DNA of 64,000 nucleotides. Origin: Tessaracoccus sp. GTDB taxonomy: Bacteria; Actinomycetota; Actinomycetes; Propionibacteriales; Propionibacteriaceae. Positions 1 to 8,884 of this stretch are shown one piece after another. The stretch's first letter is position 1. The number at the start of each line of letters is the position of its first letter. Under the pieces are notes generated by a model. It saw only the letters and a list, made by a program, of their open reading frames with translations, did not search any database and had not been told where the DNA came from. A program made the position numbers and the translations under genes. The DNA lies in assembly GCF_016714275.1 (NCBI RefSeq), contig NZ_JADJNP010000009.1, positions 1 to 64,000 of the forward strand. The letters are read 5' to 3'.

Positions 1-373
1 CGTCGATCGTCGCCCGCGCAGGCTTGGTCGACGTGCGGTGACGCAGGATGACGCGGACGTCAACGTCTCTGAGGTTAAACGTCTGCGCGCGCTCGACGGT
101 GCCGGGCTCGACCGTGATCGTCGCGATAGACCCGCGCCGGCTCGGTGTGTTGTAGCCGGTCAGGCCGGCGCGATGGAGCTGCCGCCAAACCTTGTCGGCG
201 TACGCAGGCCGCATGACGATCTCGATCCACTCGGGCGTCAGCTTGTCCAAGCCGCTGTCGATATCTTGCTCCACCAGCTGGGCGTACGTGTACGTCCCGG
301 CACCGAGCCGCTTGAGCACGCCCGCACAGCGGTCGGCACGCGGGTCGATGATGGATGCATGGATGCGGCTCAT
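1..373 (-). CDS. Partial hypothetical protein, continues beyond the left window edge
   Basis: An open frame of 124 codons starts at ATG 373 and runs off the left edge without a stop. An AGGAG Shine-Dalgarno lies 7 nt before the ATG, which fixes the start. The visible part reads MSRIHASIIDPRADRC and later has a charged helical stretch followed by beta-rich sequence. No family was recognised. It is the last visible gene of the leftward run and sits 10 bp below the neighbour that ends at 384. Confidence 0.6.
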   Translation of the reverse strand, partial: MSRIHASIIDPRADRCAGVLKRLGAGTYTYAQLVEQDIDSGLDKLTPEWIEIVMRPAYADKVWRQLHRAGLTGYNTPSRRGSIATITVEPGTVERAQTFNLRDVDVRVILRHRTSTKPARATID

Positions 374-383
374 GACCTAGCTC

Positions 384-773
384 CTAGAACGGCGCGGGAA
401 CGCCGCGTGATGCCGCGACCGCGTTCATGCGCTGCTGGAACGCAGCCCACGACGGCGCCGTCAGTTGTGCGCCCGCCGTCGCCCAATCCGGGATCGGGTC
501 CCAGGCGTCGGTAGCCTCGTCGTAGACGATCAGGCCGGCGCGGACGAGCTGGTTGAGATGATCACACACGATCTCGGCTTGGGTGTACGACGCGACCTTG
601 CCCGGAAAGCCGTGCGCACGCCGTGCGAGATCCTGGACGGCCAGCGAGGTCAACCCCGGGCATCGTGCGCATACGCGATCGACCTCGATCCGCCAGCCGT
701 GCACGTTGACGATGACGAACGGGCCCTCGGTCAGGAGGACGTGGTTCGCGAAGTATCCGACTTGTTGGGCCAT
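384..773 (-). CDS. Hypothetical protein, possible winged-helix
   Basis: 129 aa from ATG 773 (MAQQVGYFANHV). A longer frame exists upstream, but it has shadow-like Arg/Ser composition, so I start here. The middle (SYTQAEIVCDHLNQLVRAGLIVYD) has the length and hydrophobic pattern of a winged-helix DNA-binding domain; this is inference from pattern only. It is followed at once by the partial gene at 373 in the same direction. Confidence 0.55.
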   Translation of the reverse strand: MAQQVGYFANHVLLTEGPFVIVNVHGWRIEVDRVCARCPGLTSLAVQDLARRAHGFPGKVASYTQAEIVCDHLNQLVRAGLIVYDEATDAWDPIPDWATAGAQLTAPSWAAFQQRMNAVAASRGVPAPF

Positions 774-976
774 GGTGATGCTCAGGCGTCGGTCGAGACG
801 TAGCTGCCAGGTCGAGCTGCCGTGGCTTGAGGTCGGGGTCGTGGCTCGGACGCCCACGGCTCGGGCGCAGGTGCACCTTGAGCGTGCCACCCAGGAACGG
901 CACGAGGTACGCGTACTGGATAGCTAAGCCTTACGTGTCCACCCGCTCTCACGTCTTGAACCCAGGCCGCGCAGGT

Positions 977-1576
977 CTACAGGCGCGTCGCCCACTCGCC
1001 GGACTCGGCGCAGATCGCGTCGGCGCACTCGGCCGAGACGCGCAGCCGGACCGCGCCGTTGTGCGGATAGACGCCGTGGTTGCCGGCGGCGACGTGCGAC
1101 GCGCGCTGATCCTCGGGCATCCACTCAACGGTCATCAGATCGCAGGCGGGGCCTGAGTGCTCGCACTGCTCGCCGAGCCACGCGCCGCACTCGCAGCGGG
1201 CAACCTTGACCAGCGGCGCCGAGTAGGCGATCCGGTGCGTGCCCGACGGCGCGAGGTTGACGGCGTTCGACCAGTCGACCGCGTACCCCTCGGGGATTTC
1301 GCGCTCGACCGTCGCCTCGTCCTGCGCGCCGTAGGTGACGCGCGGCCCGGTCGCCGAGTCGAGGTCGATCACGATCTCGGTCGGCTCGACGGTGCGCGTC
1401 TGCTGGTCGGAGTTGTAGCCATCGTCCTCGGACTCGCCGCGCACAGGCTCAGCGTACAGGGTGACCGCCTCGCCACGCTCGTCGGCGAGCCGCTGCGCGG
1501 TGCGGTAGGCGGTGTGCTCGGGCAGGCCCGCGGCGAGCTGGTTTCCGTCGCCGGTGTCGATGCTGTAGTTCGCCAT
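977..1576 (-). CDS. Hypothetical acidic protein with a small Cys cluster
   Basis: 199 aa from ATG 1576. GGAG lies about 9 nt before the start, and a sigma70-like promoter stands upstream (TTGCGA, 16 nt, TATGAT). The N-terminus (MANYSIDTGDGNQLAAGL) and the AYRTAQRLADERGEAV segment look like a compact alpha/beta fold. CECGAWLGEQCE near residue 130 may bind a metal. No family was recognised. The upstream promoter suggests a separate short transcript from the run that starts near 6535. Confidence 0.6.
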   Translation of the reverse strand: MANYSIDTGDGNQLAAGLPEHTAYRTAQRLADERGEAVTLYAEPVRGESEDDGYNSDQQTRTVEPTEIVIDLDSATGPRVTYGAQDEATVEREIPEGYAVDWSNAVNLAPSGTHRIAYSAPLVKVARCECGAWLGEQCEHSGPACDLMTVEWMPEDQRASHVAAGNHGVYPHNGAVRLRVSAECADAICAESGEWATRL

Positions 1577-1627
1577 GATCAGTGCTCCATGTCGCCGGGG
1601 TTCCATTGCCGGCTACAGAAACCATCA

Positions 1628-1660
1628 TAGCGATTCGGGCGCTAATCGCAAGTGGTGACC
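1628..1660 (-). promoter_or_regulatory. Sigma70-like promoter for the 977-1576 gene
   Basis: On the minus strand TTGCGA is followed by 16 nt and TATGAT, close to the bacterial consensus. The coordinates are approximate to a few bases. It would give a 5' leader of about 45 nt containing the GGAG ribosome site of the 1576 start. Confidence 0.5.
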
Positions 1661-1706
1661 TGCGATTATTTTCGGCTTGGTTGATATCCCACGTGATTTC
1701 AGCTAC

Positions 1707-2078
1707 TTACGGCTGTCTATGACGCCGCGCTTTTTGCCGATCCCGGACCCGCCGGAGGTGTCTGGGACACCGGATCCGGTCGGGGGCCGGCGGCCGGCGG
1801 CAGTCAACACAGACCTCGCGTTGCTTGCGGCGGACGCGAGCCTGCTGGCTAGCAGCGGCGATCTGACGGCGGCCGTCAGCCGTCGTACGGAGGCGCTTGT
1901 ACCGGGCCTGGTCGCGCGCACGGCGGGCGGCACGGCGGGCGGCGCGGTTCCGGCGGTAGGCTCGTGCGCGCCGCCGCTGACACCGCTGGCAGCACACCCG
2001 GCCCTTGATGGCGACCAAGCCACACTTGACGCACTGACCGTTGCGGCGGCGGAAGTGGTACAGCTCGCGGGGCGTCAC
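1707..2078 (-). CDS. Small basic double zinc-ribbon-like protein
   Basis: 123 aa. It carries two Cys4-type clusters: CVKCG...CCQRC in the first third and CVDC...RCPRH in the last third, separated by a very Arg-rich linker (about residues 38-60). Such proteins usually bind nucleic acid. Its ATG overlaps the stop of the ATPase gene upstream (ATGA), so the two are translationally coupled. The exact family is unknown. Confidence 0.6.
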   Translation of the reverse strand: MTPRELYHFRRRNGQCVKCGLVAIKGRVCCQRCQRRRARAYRRNRAARRAARRARDQARYKRLRTTADGRRQIAAASQQARVRRKQREVCVDCRRPPAPDRIRCPRHLRRVRDRQKARRHRQP

Positions 2079-2917
2079 TTCCGGTTACGGCGTGCCTTGA
2101 CGCGAGCCCGTGCTGCCTTGATCGTAGCAGCGGCCGGCTTGGTGAGCGGCGCGTCCACCCACGTCGCGAGATTGGCGATCGCGCGCTGCGCCGGTGCGAG
2201 CGTGCCGGGTACCAGCTCGATGTAGTTGGCCTCGGGGAGGTTAAGCGCGAAGACGGCGTGTGAGGCGACGATGAACTGGACATCGCCTGCATACACGCGC
2301 AGGAAACGCCAGATCGCATGTTGCGCCGCCAGGTCGAGGCTCCGGTCAGGCTCGTCGAGGAGGACCGTCGGCGGCCCCATAGCCCCCGTCGCCGCCAAGA
2401 AGCGGTCTGCAGCGTCGAGCCGTGCCTGCCAGACGTCGTTCACGCTGGTACGCTTGATGCGACGCTCGAGCGTCGGCACCGCGCCGGCCGCGATCTCGTC
2501 GATGAGCTGATCGAACCGGAACAGCGTCGTCTGACCCGCCGAGCCCTTGAACATCGTGTTGTGGAGCCCAGCGACGGTGAAGTCGTAGTCGAACGACCCG
2601 GCGATGAGGCCGACGGCGTTGCCAGGGTCGAAGCACCGAACGCCTTGCCCATCATGCTGGACTTCGGCACCGCTGAGATCTTGGTCAGCCAGCTCACCTA
2701 TCGACGTGCTCGTCATGACAGGTTGCCCGCTCTGTTCGCAGTGGAACACCCGCGCGAGCAGCTTGATCACCGTCGACTTGCCGACGCCGTTCGCGCCCCA
2801 CAAGACGTTGAGCCCTGGCGTGAACTCGAACGTCCGTGGCTGTGCCAGCGCAGTGACCTTCGGCAGCCACTTGATCGGCGTCTTCGCCGGGTCCTTGATG
2901 TCGAGCTTGTAGATCAT
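2075..2917 (-). CDS. ABC/SMC-type ATPase
   Basis: 280 aa. Walker A GANGVGKS is near residue 40, Walker B VLLDEPD near residue 185, and an H-loop-like ASH near residue 220. The layout matches standalone ABC-type ATPases of the AAA_21/SMC-like group, which act on DNA or on protein partners in phage and defence loci. It overlaps its upstream neighbour by ATGA (start 2917, neighbour stop 2914). A second ATPase of similar style is encoded on the other strand at 6595. Substrate unknown. Confidence 0.8.
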   Translation of the reverse strand: MIYKLDIKDPAKTPIKWLPKVTALAQPRTFEFTPGLNVLWGANGVGKSTVIKLLARVFHCEQSGQPVMTSTSIGELADQDLSGAEVQHDGQGVRCFDPGNAVGLIAGSFDYDFTVAGLHNTMFKGSAGQTTLFRFDQLIDEIAAGAVPTLERRIKRTSVNDVWQARLDAADRFLAATGAMGPPTVLLDEPDRSLDLAAQHAIWRFLRVYAGDVQFIVASHAVFALNLPEANYIELVPGTLAPAQRAIANLATWVDAPLTKPAAATIKAARARVKARRNRK

Positions 2918-3438
2918 GGCGGAGTCTCCAGATCGAGGTTGTCCGTCGGGCCGCTGTCCGGGAACGCTTTGGCGCGCACCGCGTCGAGCGCGAACGCGAA
3001 CACAGGCGCACCGCTAGCGCTGTGCCGGTAACCCTGACGGTGGCGTCGCGGCGCCATGCGGGGCCATACAGACCACAACTGCGACATGTCGCTATCGTCA
3101 CGGACGGTCCACCGGAACACAGCACCGGTACGCTCGACGATGTGCCGATCACTCCCGAACGCGCCGCCAGGCGTGGTCGCGACGACGCTGAGGTGCGCGA
3201 CGAGCGCACGCCCCGTAATCAGCCCGTACTCGATGTCCGTCGGCGGCGTCGGCCATTGCTCGCGCGCGGCGACGTCGAGGAGCGCCGCGACGCAGTTGTC
3301 ATCGAGGACAGGCGGCGCATCCGGATCGAAGGCTTCGCCGCGGTCGACGTGGTACGTCGCGTTGACCTCGCGCTCGACGAAGGTGTTGCCGAACCGGTTG
3401 TAGCTCCGGACGACCCAGATACGGTAGGCGACGTTCAT
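2914..3438 (-). CDS. Hypothetical protein
   Basis: 174 aa from ATG 3438 (MNVAYRIWVVRSYNRFG), chosen because AGGAAG lies 7 nt upstream and the start overlaps the stop of the methyltransferase-like gene (ATGA). The middle holds a mixed alpha/beta pattern with DRHIVERTGAVFRWTV. No family was recognised. It sits between a methyltransferase-like gene and an ATPase in one translationally coupled cluster. Confidence 0.6.
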   Translation of the reverse strand: MNVAYRIWVVRSYNRFGNTFVEREVNATYHVDRGEAFDPDAPPVLDDNCVAALLDVAAREQWPTPPTDIEYGLITGRALVAHLSVVATTPGGAFGSDRHIVERTGAVFRWTVRDDSDMSQLWSVWPRMAPRRHRQGYRHSASGAPVFAFALDAVRAKAFPDSGPTDNLDLETPP

Positions 3439-4124
3439 GCAGCTTCCTTTCGAGCCAGCCGCGCTGACCACCCACCCCAGACATGCGCAGGCGTATACCA
3501 CCGCTCACCCTGGCTGGGCGCACGGAGCGTATCGCCGATGATCAGCACGGCGGGGATGTGGCAGAGCGACAGTTGGGCGTAGGCCATGTGGACGGCCTTG
3601 GGGTCGATGTCCTGGCAGGTGACGTGCAGCGCGTGCTGGTAGTTGATGTTGGCGTCACGCAGTGCTGCCGCCATCGCGAGCGGGAAGGCGCCGGCGCCGA
3701 CGGCAGGATCGCTCATGGTAACGTAGCCACGGTCCGCGATCTTCGCGCGGAGGTCATCGTCGATCTGTAGCTCGGCGGTCATCCGGCAGACGGAGAACGG
3801 CGTGAAGAACTGCCCGGCCCACTTGTTGCCTAGCTCCAGGTCCATGAAGGCGCGGCCGAGCACGTCGTCGATACCGTCCTCGAGCTGCAGAACGAGCGCC
3901 GCGAACGCCTGCGCGAACGCATCGAGCTGTGGCCGCGTGTACCGCTTGATGATCGCAAGGTACCGCGCCTCGCGCTCGGCGTAGTGGGCGAGGTCGACGT
4001 GGTTGCTGATCGTGATCGCGGCGATCTCGCAGAAGTCGCACCAGGCTTGCCAGATGCCGACGCCGTGGGCAAGGTCACGGAGAATCGTGACGAGCGCGGG
4101 CTTCACAACGAGCGTAGGCTTCAT
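3435..4124 (-). CDS. HsdM/N6-adenine methyltransferase-like protein, catalytic motif not seen
   Basis: 229 aa. The GQFFTPFSVCRMTAEL segment (near residue 105) and DPAVGAGAFPLAMA (near 140) are the characteristic start and SAM-binding motif I of type I restriction modification subunits, followed by VTCQDIDPKAVHMAY. The NPPY/F catalytic motif that should follow is not visible, because the protein ends soon after GDTL. It may be a non-catalytic SAM-binding remnant or an anti-restriction decoy. No HsdR or HsdS partner is nearby. Confidence 0.7.
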   Translation of the reverse strand: MKPTLVVKPALVTILRDLAHGVGIWQAWCDFCEIAAITISNHVDLAHYAEREARYLAIIKRYTRPQLDAFAQAFAALVLQLEDGIDDVLGRAFMDLELGNKWAGQFFTPFSVCRMTAELQIDDDLRAKIADRGYVTMSDPAVGAGAFPLAMAAALRDANINYQHALHVTCQDIDPKAVHMAYAQLSLCHIPAVLIIGDTLRAPSQGERWYTPAHVWGGWSARLARKEAA

Positions 4125-4749
4125 GGGTCCACGCGGACGTCTGCGGCCGTGGCGGGTCGGCGGTGTGCGGCGGCGGCGGCGCGACCGGCGCGCGGAACGC
4201 CGGGCCGTAGCCGTCGGGGCGTACGCCCACGCGCTGGCAGGCTATCCTGAGTCTCCAAAGGAAGACGATGCTCCCCAAACAAGCCGGCACCGAGGAGAGG
4301 GGCGGCTGGGGCGCGCGGGGCCGTGGCCGCGTGATAGCGTCGCCGTTATCCTGGACGACGTCGTGCCAGTGGTGGCCACCTTTCCCCAGCTTGAGACCCG
4401 CCATAACCTTGGCACCCTGGATGAGGGCCTCACGGTCGAGGCGCCAGGTACCTTTGGCGTGCGACGGACGCTTGGTCTTGCCCGGATCCTCGATGACGGT
4501 GATCAGGATGGCGGCGCCGAGGAAGGGCCAGTCCTGGAGGTAGATACCTTCCTTGTTGACCTTGTCCACGTCGACAACCTCAGCACCCTGGATCCAGTAG
4601 TTGCTGCCGCCCTCGAAGGCCGAGGTGAGCTGGCACCAGAGCCGGTAGTCGGTCGTGTGTTGCGGGGCCTCGTCGATGACCTTGGCGCTAGCTTCGTGCT
4701 GGAAGTTGAACGGGAAGTGGTCGTCGGTCGGAGTAGCGTCGGCGGTCAT
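4075..4749 (-). CDS. Phage hypothetical protein with an odd C-terminal tail
   Basis: 224 aa from ATG 4749. Residues 25-120 (WCQLTSAFEGGSNYWI ... HHWHDVVQDNGDAIT) match the look of a small protein common in phages. That family normally ends about 15-20 residues after the DNGDA segment. Here the frame continues into a Pro/Arg-rich tail that overlaps the next gene by 50 bp, so a frameshift near 4300-4330 is possible. Function unknown. Confidence 0.6.
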   Translation of the reverse strand: MTADATPTDDHFPFNFQHEASAKVIDEAPQHTTDYRLWCQLTSAFEGGSNYWIQGAEVVDVDKVNKEGIYLQDWPFLGAAILITVIEDPGKTKRPSHAKGTWRLDREALIQGAKVMAGLKLGKGGHHWHDVVQDNGDAITRPRPRAPQPPLSSVPACLGSIVFLWRLRIACQRVGVRPDGYGPAFRAPVAPPPPHTADPPRPQTSAWTHEAYARCEARARHDSP

Positions 4750-4831
4750 GGCGCACCTGAGCTGTTGTTCCCGTTGAACATGCCGGGGTCGCGTGCACAA
4801 GTCAATAAATCGCGTTTGAGAAACGCAGTTT

Positions 4832-6324
4832 TTATTTGCGCTTCGCGCGCTTGACTGGCGGCTTGATTGTGGGCGCAAAGCGCTTGAAGGCTTCGCCGAG
4901 GGTGGTGGGGAGGCGCGCCTTCTTCTCGTGGCGGCGGGCCTCCTTCTTGGAGATCTGCGCGAGCGTCTCGTTGAAGCGGACGTACTCGGTCCACTCCGGA
5001 TCCTGCGGACCTGTCGACGACGCAGGCTTCCAAACGGCACCGACGGCACGCATGGCATACTGAAACGCCGTCAGCTCAGCCATGCTATCGATCACCTGAG
5101 TGGGTACCTCCAGCTTGTCGACGAGACACATGGACAGGTGGTCACCGACGCTGATGACGCCGGGCAGCTCGGAGTGAAAGGCCCAGCTACCCAGGTCATC
5201 GCCCCGAGGTAGGACGAAGTCAGAGATCAGGTAGTCGCCGAAGACGGGGTCGGCCGGATGGTCCTGCTTGTCGAAGTGGGCTAGGACCTTCTTCCACGCG
5301 GCACGAACGCCTACCTTGAAGGCGTCGAGCCCGTACCAGACCGTCTCGCCGTATTCGGTCGCCAGCACACGGTGCTCAACCTCGGGCGGAAACACGGGGC
5401 CGTGCGTGTACGTCGAGCCCTTCTTGTGCGGCTTGAGGGGCTTCTTGTTGACCATCTTCGACGGGCACTGCCGATTCTTCTTGTGGTAGTATGCCTCTTG
5501 GCCACAGGTCGTACAGTCGAGGTAGACCCCTTCGACCACTGGTACGTGATGGCGGCCTGCCAGACGTCTTCGCGCACCATGGCGAGACGGACGGGAAGGC
5601 GCTTGTCGTCGGCGGCTTTTTGACCCGAGGCCATGTCCCACAATGGACCCGTGAAACGTTGATCCTTGCTGGGTGGATTCGTTACGAGCAGGTCAGCGCA
5701 GTCAGCGTAACGACCTGAGCCCGCAGCGATCATCGTAACGAAGCCCGCTTTCGTCACGATGGTATCGGCTTTCTTCAAGCCTGCCACGTGCTTCGCACCT
5801 TGCATATACCGACCAAAGCGCACGCGCACGAGGTAGGGCACCGGCTCGTCGACGGTGTAGCCCTCGCCCAGGAGTCGCTTGATCCGCTTGAACATCGGCA
5901 CCGACTGATCGGTCGGTTCGGCGTCATCGTCGACGGCACGCGGCATCGGCCGCCGCCAGAAGTGCTGTGCGTCTTGCACGACTTCTATGCGCCGCTCCCA
6001 CAGCGCCATCAAGAGCTGATCGAACGTCATGTCCTTGGTCGCCGGCACGTCGTGGCACTGGTTGTCGCCGGGACCTTTTTCGACGAGATCCTCGCGCAGG
6101 CCGCGTAGCCACAGGTTCGCGGTGAACTCGTCTTCCTTGTTGATGTCCTCGATGGAGCCGTAGTCGTTGTACCTCGCGCGGATGGGCGGGGTTCGTACGA
6201 CCCAGGCGTTGCGCGAGTCGTCGTCGTCGCCGTACGGCGACGCAACGAGGAGAAGACAACGGACCGGCGTCCCGCCGGTGATCGCCAACCCGGAGACGCT
6301 ACAGGTGAAGGAGAAGTGACCCAT
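4832..6324 (-). pseudogene. Phage hypothetical protein split by a -1 frameshift at the C run 5527-5530
   Basis: Two minus-strand frames join into one sensible protein. The first starts at ATG 6324 (MGHFSFTCSVSGLAITGG), an N-terminus I associate with a large phage protein family, and stays coherent to VWQAAITYQWSKG. The second resumes in the -1 frame with VYLDCTTCGQEAYYHKK and ends PPVKRAKRK at 4832. The junction is a run of four G on the minus strand, typical of an indel error or slippage. CTTC plus C downstream may form a zinc site. The total would be about 495 aa. Confidence 0.65.
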
Positions 6325-6325
6325 G

Positions 6326-6535
6326 TTAGTTCGCCGCTCCGCTTTGACACCGCATGCAGCTGCACTTGTGTGCGGTCGTTGACGCGCACGGTTGCTGAGC
6401 CGTATGCCGTGCACGACACCTAGCCAAACGTTCCGCGCGGTTCCACGGCATGAATGGGATCAGGGCACACCCGATCGCGCATCCAAGCACTTCCCACAGG
6501 ATCGTGTTCAGCACGTACCGACCTTCGCAGCCCAC
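6326..6535 (-). CDS. Small putative membrane protein
   Basis: 69 aa with one hydrophobic segment (LWEVLGCAIGCALIPF, residues 13-28) followed by an Arg/Cys-rich tail. The stop (TAA 6326-6328) directly abuts the ATG of the next gene at 6324, as expected for an operon. It would be the first gene of the leftward run, diverging from the ATPase at 6595. Modest support, because composition alone is weak. Confidence 0.45.
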   Translation of the reverse strand: MGCEGRYVLNTILWEVLGCAIGCALIPFMPWNRAERLARCRARHTAQQPCASTTAHKCSCMRCQSGAAN

Positions 6536-6594
6536 TCAGAGAAAGTCAACCGTCGCATTTGCGAAAATGTACGGGATGCGGTAGATAGACCGCC

Positions 6595-7284
6595 GTGGCT
6601 TTCAAGAACGCCAAGCAGTTGATCACCGAGACGCTGACGCTCGACTTCTTCCAGGACGATCCGCCTGCGATTCCGTACGTCTGGACGCCTGCCAAGGCAA
6701 GCTGCCCGCTCGTCACCGTCGTCGGCGAGAACGCCGGCGGCAAGAGCTTCTTCCGTCGTTGCGTGAGCGCCATCTGCCGCGAGGCGAAGCGCGAGATCAT
6801 CCCGATCTCGATGGAAGGCCGCCGAAAAGTCGCCTATAACATCGGGCTCGTGTTCGTCTACGGTGACGAGGAGTACGAGGCGACGGGCGTGAACTCCATC
6901 AACACCGTGCTCGCCGGTATCAAGACGTGCCGCAGCCGCGAGACGCCGCACGTCATCTTCTGGGACGAGCCTGACATCGGGCTCTCCGAGGGCAACGCCG
7001 CAAGTGTCGGGCGCGCCATCGCCGACTTCACGCAGGATCCGCCGGAGCATACGATCGCCTCGATCGTCGTCACGCACCGCAAGTCGCTCGTCACCGAGCT
7101 GCGTGCTGCGGATCCACACTACCTGTACTTGGGTGACGCCGAGGCGCCACAGAACCTTGACGCGTGGCTCACGGCGGCGCCCGTCGTACGACCGCTCGAG
7201 GAAGTTCAAGAGCGGGCGCACGCACGGTACAAGGCGATCCAGCGGGTGCTCAACCGCATCAAGGAACGGCGATCGAAGCCGTAG
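6595..7284 (+). CDS. ABC-type ATPase
   Basis: 229 aa with a GTG start. Walker A GENAGGKS (about residue 45), a signature-like GLSEGNAASVGRAI, and Walker B VIFWDEPD (about residue 120) are present, and a VVTHR segment fits the H-loop. It resembles compact phage ATPases related to ABC/AAA_23 families. It is transcribed divergently from the 6535 gene. The C-terminus is basic (RIKERRSKP). Role unknown. Confidence 0.8.
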   Translation: MAFKNAKQLITETLTLDFFQDDPPAIPYVWTPAKASCPLVTVVGENAGGKSFFRRCVSAICREAKREIIPISMEGRRKVAYNIGLVFVYGDEEYEATGVNSINTVLAGIKTCRSRETPHVIFWDEPDIGLSEGNAASVGRAIADFTQDPPEHTIASIVVTHRKSLVTELRAADPHYLYLGDAEAPQNLDAWLTAAPVVRPLEEVQERAHARYKAIQRVLNRIKERRSKP

Positions 7285-7315
7285 CTTGCGCAGGCGTCTA
7301 CCACGGAGTACAGTG

Positions 7316-7681
7316 ATGGGCCTCTACGTATCACATAACTGTTTTCACGGAACTTATCGGGCCTTCAATCGTTGGCGGAAAGCGGTCGCAGCCTGCGCCG
7401 GTGTCAAGCTCGACGAGATGGAAGGGTTCGGCGGCGACATCACCTGGCCAGGTCCGCTCGCACCGGACGACCCGATCTTGTGGTTGCTGGCACACGACGA
7501 TGACCGTGGTACCATTCCTGCCGCGGCCTGCGCTGCGCTCGCAGGCCGGCTTGAGGAGCTGGCGGGCAAGCTCACGACGCTCGACGAGATTCTAGACCTC
7601 AACCACGCCGCGACGGCGTTGCGCTTTGCCCGCGGGCTCCGAGCTGCCGTCGCTGCCGGTGAGGACGTAGAGTTCAGCTAG
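7316..7681 (+). CDS. Phage hypothetical protein
   Basis: 121 aa from ATG 7316, with GGAG about 10 nt upstream. The N-terminus MGLYVSHNCFHGTYRAFNRW and the following short loop (ITWPGPLAPDDPILWLL) match a small protein family I associate with phages, of unknown function. The C-terminal half is helical. It ends 4 bp into the stop of the convergent AP2-domain gene. Confidence 0.7.
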   Translation: MGLYVSHNCFHGTYRAFNRWRKAVAACAGVKLDEMEGFGGDITWPGPLAPDDPILWLLAHDDDRGTIPAAACAALAGRLEELAGKLTTLDEILDLNHAATALRFARGLRAAVAAGEDVEFS

Positions 7682-8361
7682 GGCTTAGGTGCCACGCGCC
7701 GAACGTACTCGGCGAACGACTCCTCGACGTGGCTCCCCTTCAAGTCGATGATGCTGCCGATCTCCGGCGCCGCCGGTGCCGGTCGCGTTGACCAAGCAGC
7801 CCACAGCGGGATGCACCCCGGACAGAGCCGGCCGTTTGTCCCGAGCTTCCGGCAGCCTGGACAGCCACCTAGGTTGAGGTCATCGGTCGGTGCGCCAGGC
7901 TGCGGGGCCGCCGGCAAGTCGGAGTTGTACGGCGCTGGGATCGGCGTGTCAGGCGCGGCCGCGCCGGCGTCAGCGAGCCGCCGACCGAGGCCGTGCTCGT
8001 AGCCCTTGAGGTGGTGGTACCGCGCGATGGCCGCGATCTCGGCCGTCGAGAACGGCCCGAGCTGGGTCTTGTCGAGCTTGGCGAACCAACGGCTGCCACG
8101 CGCATAGACACCGACGAAGCCGGACACCGTCCGCGGTGCGTCTGCGGGAACGTCGTCGATCGCGGCCGCAGGTCGGCCTGGCAGACGCGGCGTTGGCGCT
8201 GACGTGGCCAGGACACCCATGGCTTGCTGCCGTAGCACGAATGCTACGAAGTCATCGATGCTTAGCCCCACGGCCGCGGCCTGAGTCTCCAGCTTGGCCG
8301 TGAAGGTTGGTTCGATGTGAATTCGTAGCCCAGGCTTCGTGCGCGGCACGGAACGGACCAT
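7678..8361 (-). CDS. AP2-domain protein with a Cys4 cluster
   Basis: 227 aa. An N-terminal helical part (residues 1-50) could be a ribbon-helix-helix-like dimer. Residues 80-125 (GFVGVYARGSRWFAKL ... LGPFSTAEIAAIARY) fit the AP2/ERF beta-sheet DNA-binding fold, which occurs in phage homing-type and integrase proteins. CPGC...CPGC near residue 175 may bind zinc. No nuclease motif is visible, so a transcriptional or DNA-binding role is the best inference. Confidence 0.65.
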   Translation of the reverse strand: MVRSVPRTKPGLRIHIEPTFTAKLETQAAAVGLSIDDFVAFVLRQQAMGVLATSAPTPRLPGRPAAAIDDVPADAPRTVSGFVGVYARGSRWFAKLDKTQLGPFSTAEIAAIARYHHLKGYEHGLGRRLADAGAAAPDTPIPAPYNSDLPAAPQPGAPTDDLNLGGCPGCRKLGTNGRLCPGCIPLWAAWSTRPAPAAPEIGSIIDLKGSHVEESFAEYVRRVAPKP

Positions 8362-8399
8362 ATCCCTAACTTCGTCCGTGCGTCAAGATCGGCGGATAG

Positions 8400-8884
8400 G
8401 TTAGGATACGTACGGGTACGGAGCGCGATCGGAACCGGTTAGGCGGCGGTTTCGGTACCGCAACGTTCCCTATGCGTCCCGATACGAACGCCGGATTCTA
8501 GTTTTCACGACGAGTGCTCAACTACTTACAGCGATGGGCAATGAACCCAGATTTTCCTTCACGAAAGTTGCTTATTATAAGATATTCTTTTCATTCATCG
8601 CTTCTCTCTTTTCTCTTATATATTCACACGTTGCATGCTATGCGTTCATGCCTGCTGGATTAGCCTTCAAGTTGTCCCTAAAGATTTTTTTGGGGAAACG
8701 GCCCAGGAACTCGGGGTTCTTGCTCTACTTGCCCAAAAAAAACTTCCAGCCGACTTCGTAGGATCATCCCGCACTCCTGAAATCTGACGACCAAGTACCC
8801 GTCGCTGTTGAGTAATCAGGCCGGCGTGAATGAAAGGATGACCTGTGGTTGCGGCAGGTCATGAAACCATGTAGGCTCCCTGCG
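8400..8884. other. AT-rich intergenic island
   Basis: Within roughly 8530-8760 the sequence is strikingly AT-rich, with runs of T and A (an 8-A run near 8740, a 7-T run near 8690), in a genome that is otherwise about 64 % GC. An open frame 8534-8761 would encode 75 aa with a long hydrophobic stretch, but its composition follows the DNA and no ribosome site is clear. Candidates are a replication origin, a regulatory region or recently acquired DNA. No iterons were seen. Confidence 0.5.
8534..8761 (+). CDS. Possible small membrane protein in the AT-rich island
   Basis: 75 aa. Residues 14-45 (YYKIFFSFIASLFSLIYS and onward) could form one or two membrane segments, and the C-terminus is basic. 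Base and codon use differ sharply from every neighbour. It could be real and recently acquired, or a chance frame in AT-rich DNA. Confidence 0.25.
   Translation: MGNEPRFSFTKVAYYKIFFSFIASLFSLIYSHVACYAFMPAGLAFKLSLKIFLGKRPRNSGFLLYLPKKNFQPTS

Noticed and set aside
3435..4124. Complete type I restriction-modification system
   Set aside because: Only an HsdM-like N-terminal part is present; no HsdR, HsdS or NPPY motif.
5520..5535. Programmed -1 ribosomal frameshift at 5527-5530
   Set aside because: No X XXY YYZ slippery heptamer in the correct phase and no clear downstream stem; an indel or decay is simpler, given similar breaks elsewhere.
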